A DNA stretch of 64,000 bases from Psychrobacter sp. MF31. Its GTDB lineage: Bacteria; Pseudomonadota; Gammaproteobacteria; Pseudomonadales; Moraxellaceae. Made by a program: the position numbers and the translations under genes. The notes beneath the pieces were generated by a model. The model was not told the origin of the DNA and did not search any database. It saw only the letters and a list, made by a program, of their open reading frames with translations. Positions within the stretch are counted from its first letter, which is position 1. Each line of letters opens with the position of its first letter. This document shows, in pieces, positions 63,477 to 64,000 of this stretch. The DNA is taken from positions 178,333 to 242,332 of the forward strand of contig NZ_JABBDX010000005.1 in assembly GCF_012847335.1 (NCBI RefSeq). The letters run 5' to 3'.

Positions 63477-63883
63477 CTAAAAATTATACTTTTCACGTCT
63501 TCTCCTAAAAGCTTCTTCAGACCCTTCCATAATATCTAAGATTGCTGAAGTTACTTCAGAGTTGTCTAAGCCGCCACACGCTTTCATAACGCCTCTACCG
63601 TTTTCAACGTCAAAAGCATGAACTAATTCAGCATCTCCGTTAACTGGAAGATTGGCATTATGTGTTGCTATGATTAGTTGTCGTTTATGTTTAGTATTTC
63701 TAAGAAGAGGGATTAATTCATTATAGACAAAATTAGAATCTAACTCGTCTTCAGGTTGGTCAATAACCAATGGATTTCCTGCTTCAGATAATAATAATGC
63801 CAGCACTGCTGTGTTTCTTTGTCCATCTGATAAGTCATTTCTAGAGATACTACCAGCTTGACTGCCATCTTTCCTAAAAAGTT
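63477..63883 (-). pseudogene. 3' remnant of a TrlF-like AAA ATPase, cut by an IS
   Basis: About 135 codons of a C-terminal ATPase module. Reading upstream from the last start gives an ABC-type signature SRNDLSDGQRNTAVLALLL, then Walker B PLVIDQPEDELDSNFVYNELIPLL, switch His in QLIIATHNANLPV, and the end EAFRRRREKYNF. This resembles TrlF-type PHP-associated ATPases, a family linked to defence against foreign DNA. The 5' part is missing: coding sequence stops at the IS3-like end at about 63884. No start codon is intact, so it is scored as a remnant. The identity is inferred from motifs. Confidence 0.65.
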
Positions 63884-64000
63884 TGTAGTGGTCAACTAAT
63901 TTAGGACACCTGATAAGAGGTTTCGGTTAAAGTAGCGTTTCTCTTTTTCTAGCGGTGTTAAATAATCATTAAAACTGTGCGGTCTCACGATTTGATAGTA
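63884..64000 (-). mobile_element. IS3-family insertion sequence, one end (partial)
   Basis: The element enters from the right edge of the window. Its terminal end appears as TGTAGTGGTCAACT near 63884, followed by the 3' part of its transposase. The other end and the target duplication lie outside the window. It interrupts the TrlF-like gene. Confidence 0.65.
63896..64000 (-). CDS. IS3-family transposase OrfB, C-terminal end (partial)
   Basis: The last 34 codons of a transposase end in TAG at 63896-63898. The reading YYQIVRPHSFNDYLTPLEKE and KRYFNRNLL is the usual OrfB C-terminal region, with the motif RPH-S near the end of the catalytic core. The gene runs off the right edge, so the DDE core is not visible. 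Confidence 0.7.
   Translation of the reverse strand, partial: YYQIVRPHSFNDYLTPLEKEKRYFNRNLLSGVLN

Noticed and set aside
1-64000. CRISPR array
   Set aside because: I found no evenly spaced repeat-spacer array; the only short tandem repeat set (60927-60955) has three 7-bp units at 11-bp spacing.

Overview
The window is a chromosomal segment of a gammaproteobacterium, most likely Psychrobacter or a close Moraxellaceae relative. This rests on gene content (PuuD-type urate oxidation, Moraxellaceae-style Lon, TopA, FumC and GdhA), moderate GC with AT-rich intergenic DNA, and many small lipoproteins. No 16S rRNA gene is present, so the genus is an inference.

Layout. 1-3.9 kb: the 5' end of an unknown gene, polyphosphate kinase (ppk1), a peptidoglycan glycosyltransferase (mtgA) and a glutaredoxin-like protein. 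4.0-11.1 kb: a 2-hydroxyacid block with glycolate oxidase glcDEF, a lactate/glycolate permease and L-lactate dehydrogenase; a Fur-box-like site precedes glcD. 11.2-21.6 kb: rhomboid protease, MipA/OmpV protein, a DUF4238 gene broken by one amber codon, fumC, 5-formyl-THF cyclo-ligase, three small unknown genes, an NhaC-like antiporter and lon. 21.7-25.4 kb: an envelope group with two tandem paralogous lipoproteins, a PliG-type g-type lysozyme inhibitor and a lipoprotein Cu/Zn superoxide dismutase. 25.5-29.8 kb: topA, an unknown membrane-anchored protein, a DUF2799 lipoprotein and a possible 28-residue membrane peptide.

29.8-38.1 kb is an iron-uptake region: tonB-exbB-exbD diverges from a four-gene siderophore ABC transporter, followed by a convergent PepSY membrane protein. 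Fur-box-like sites lie in the shared tonB/transporter control region and before the PepSY gene. 38.5-44.5 kb is a purine-catabolism cluster: a RutR-like regulator with a matching operator-like site, uraD, uraH, puuD (urate dehydrogenase with a cytochrome c domain), puuE (allantoinase) and allA. Allantoicase is not in the window. 44.5-46.9 kb encodes a polar amino acid (perhaps cystine) ABC importer, then a PepSY-repeat periplasmic protein.

48.0-54.1 kb holds four co-directional glycosyltransferases and a convergent gene that may be a fifth, with no flippase, polymerase or export genes. gdhA follows. 56.4-59.9 kb is the best candidate for an undescribed system: a roadblock/LC7 protein, a stand-alone Aer-like PAS protein, a cytoplasmic PhnD-like binding-protein domain, an unknown protein and a second, divergent roadblock-like protein. 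An exact 18-nt repeat lies upstream of both the first and second genes.

60.7-64.0 kb is the left end of an integrated element at tRNA-Val(GAC): three 11-bp-phased GTGACCA repeats, an XRE repressor, an excisionase-like protein, a tyrosine integrase, a small cargo gene, and a 3' remnant of a TrlF-like ATPase cut by an IS3-family element that runs off the window.
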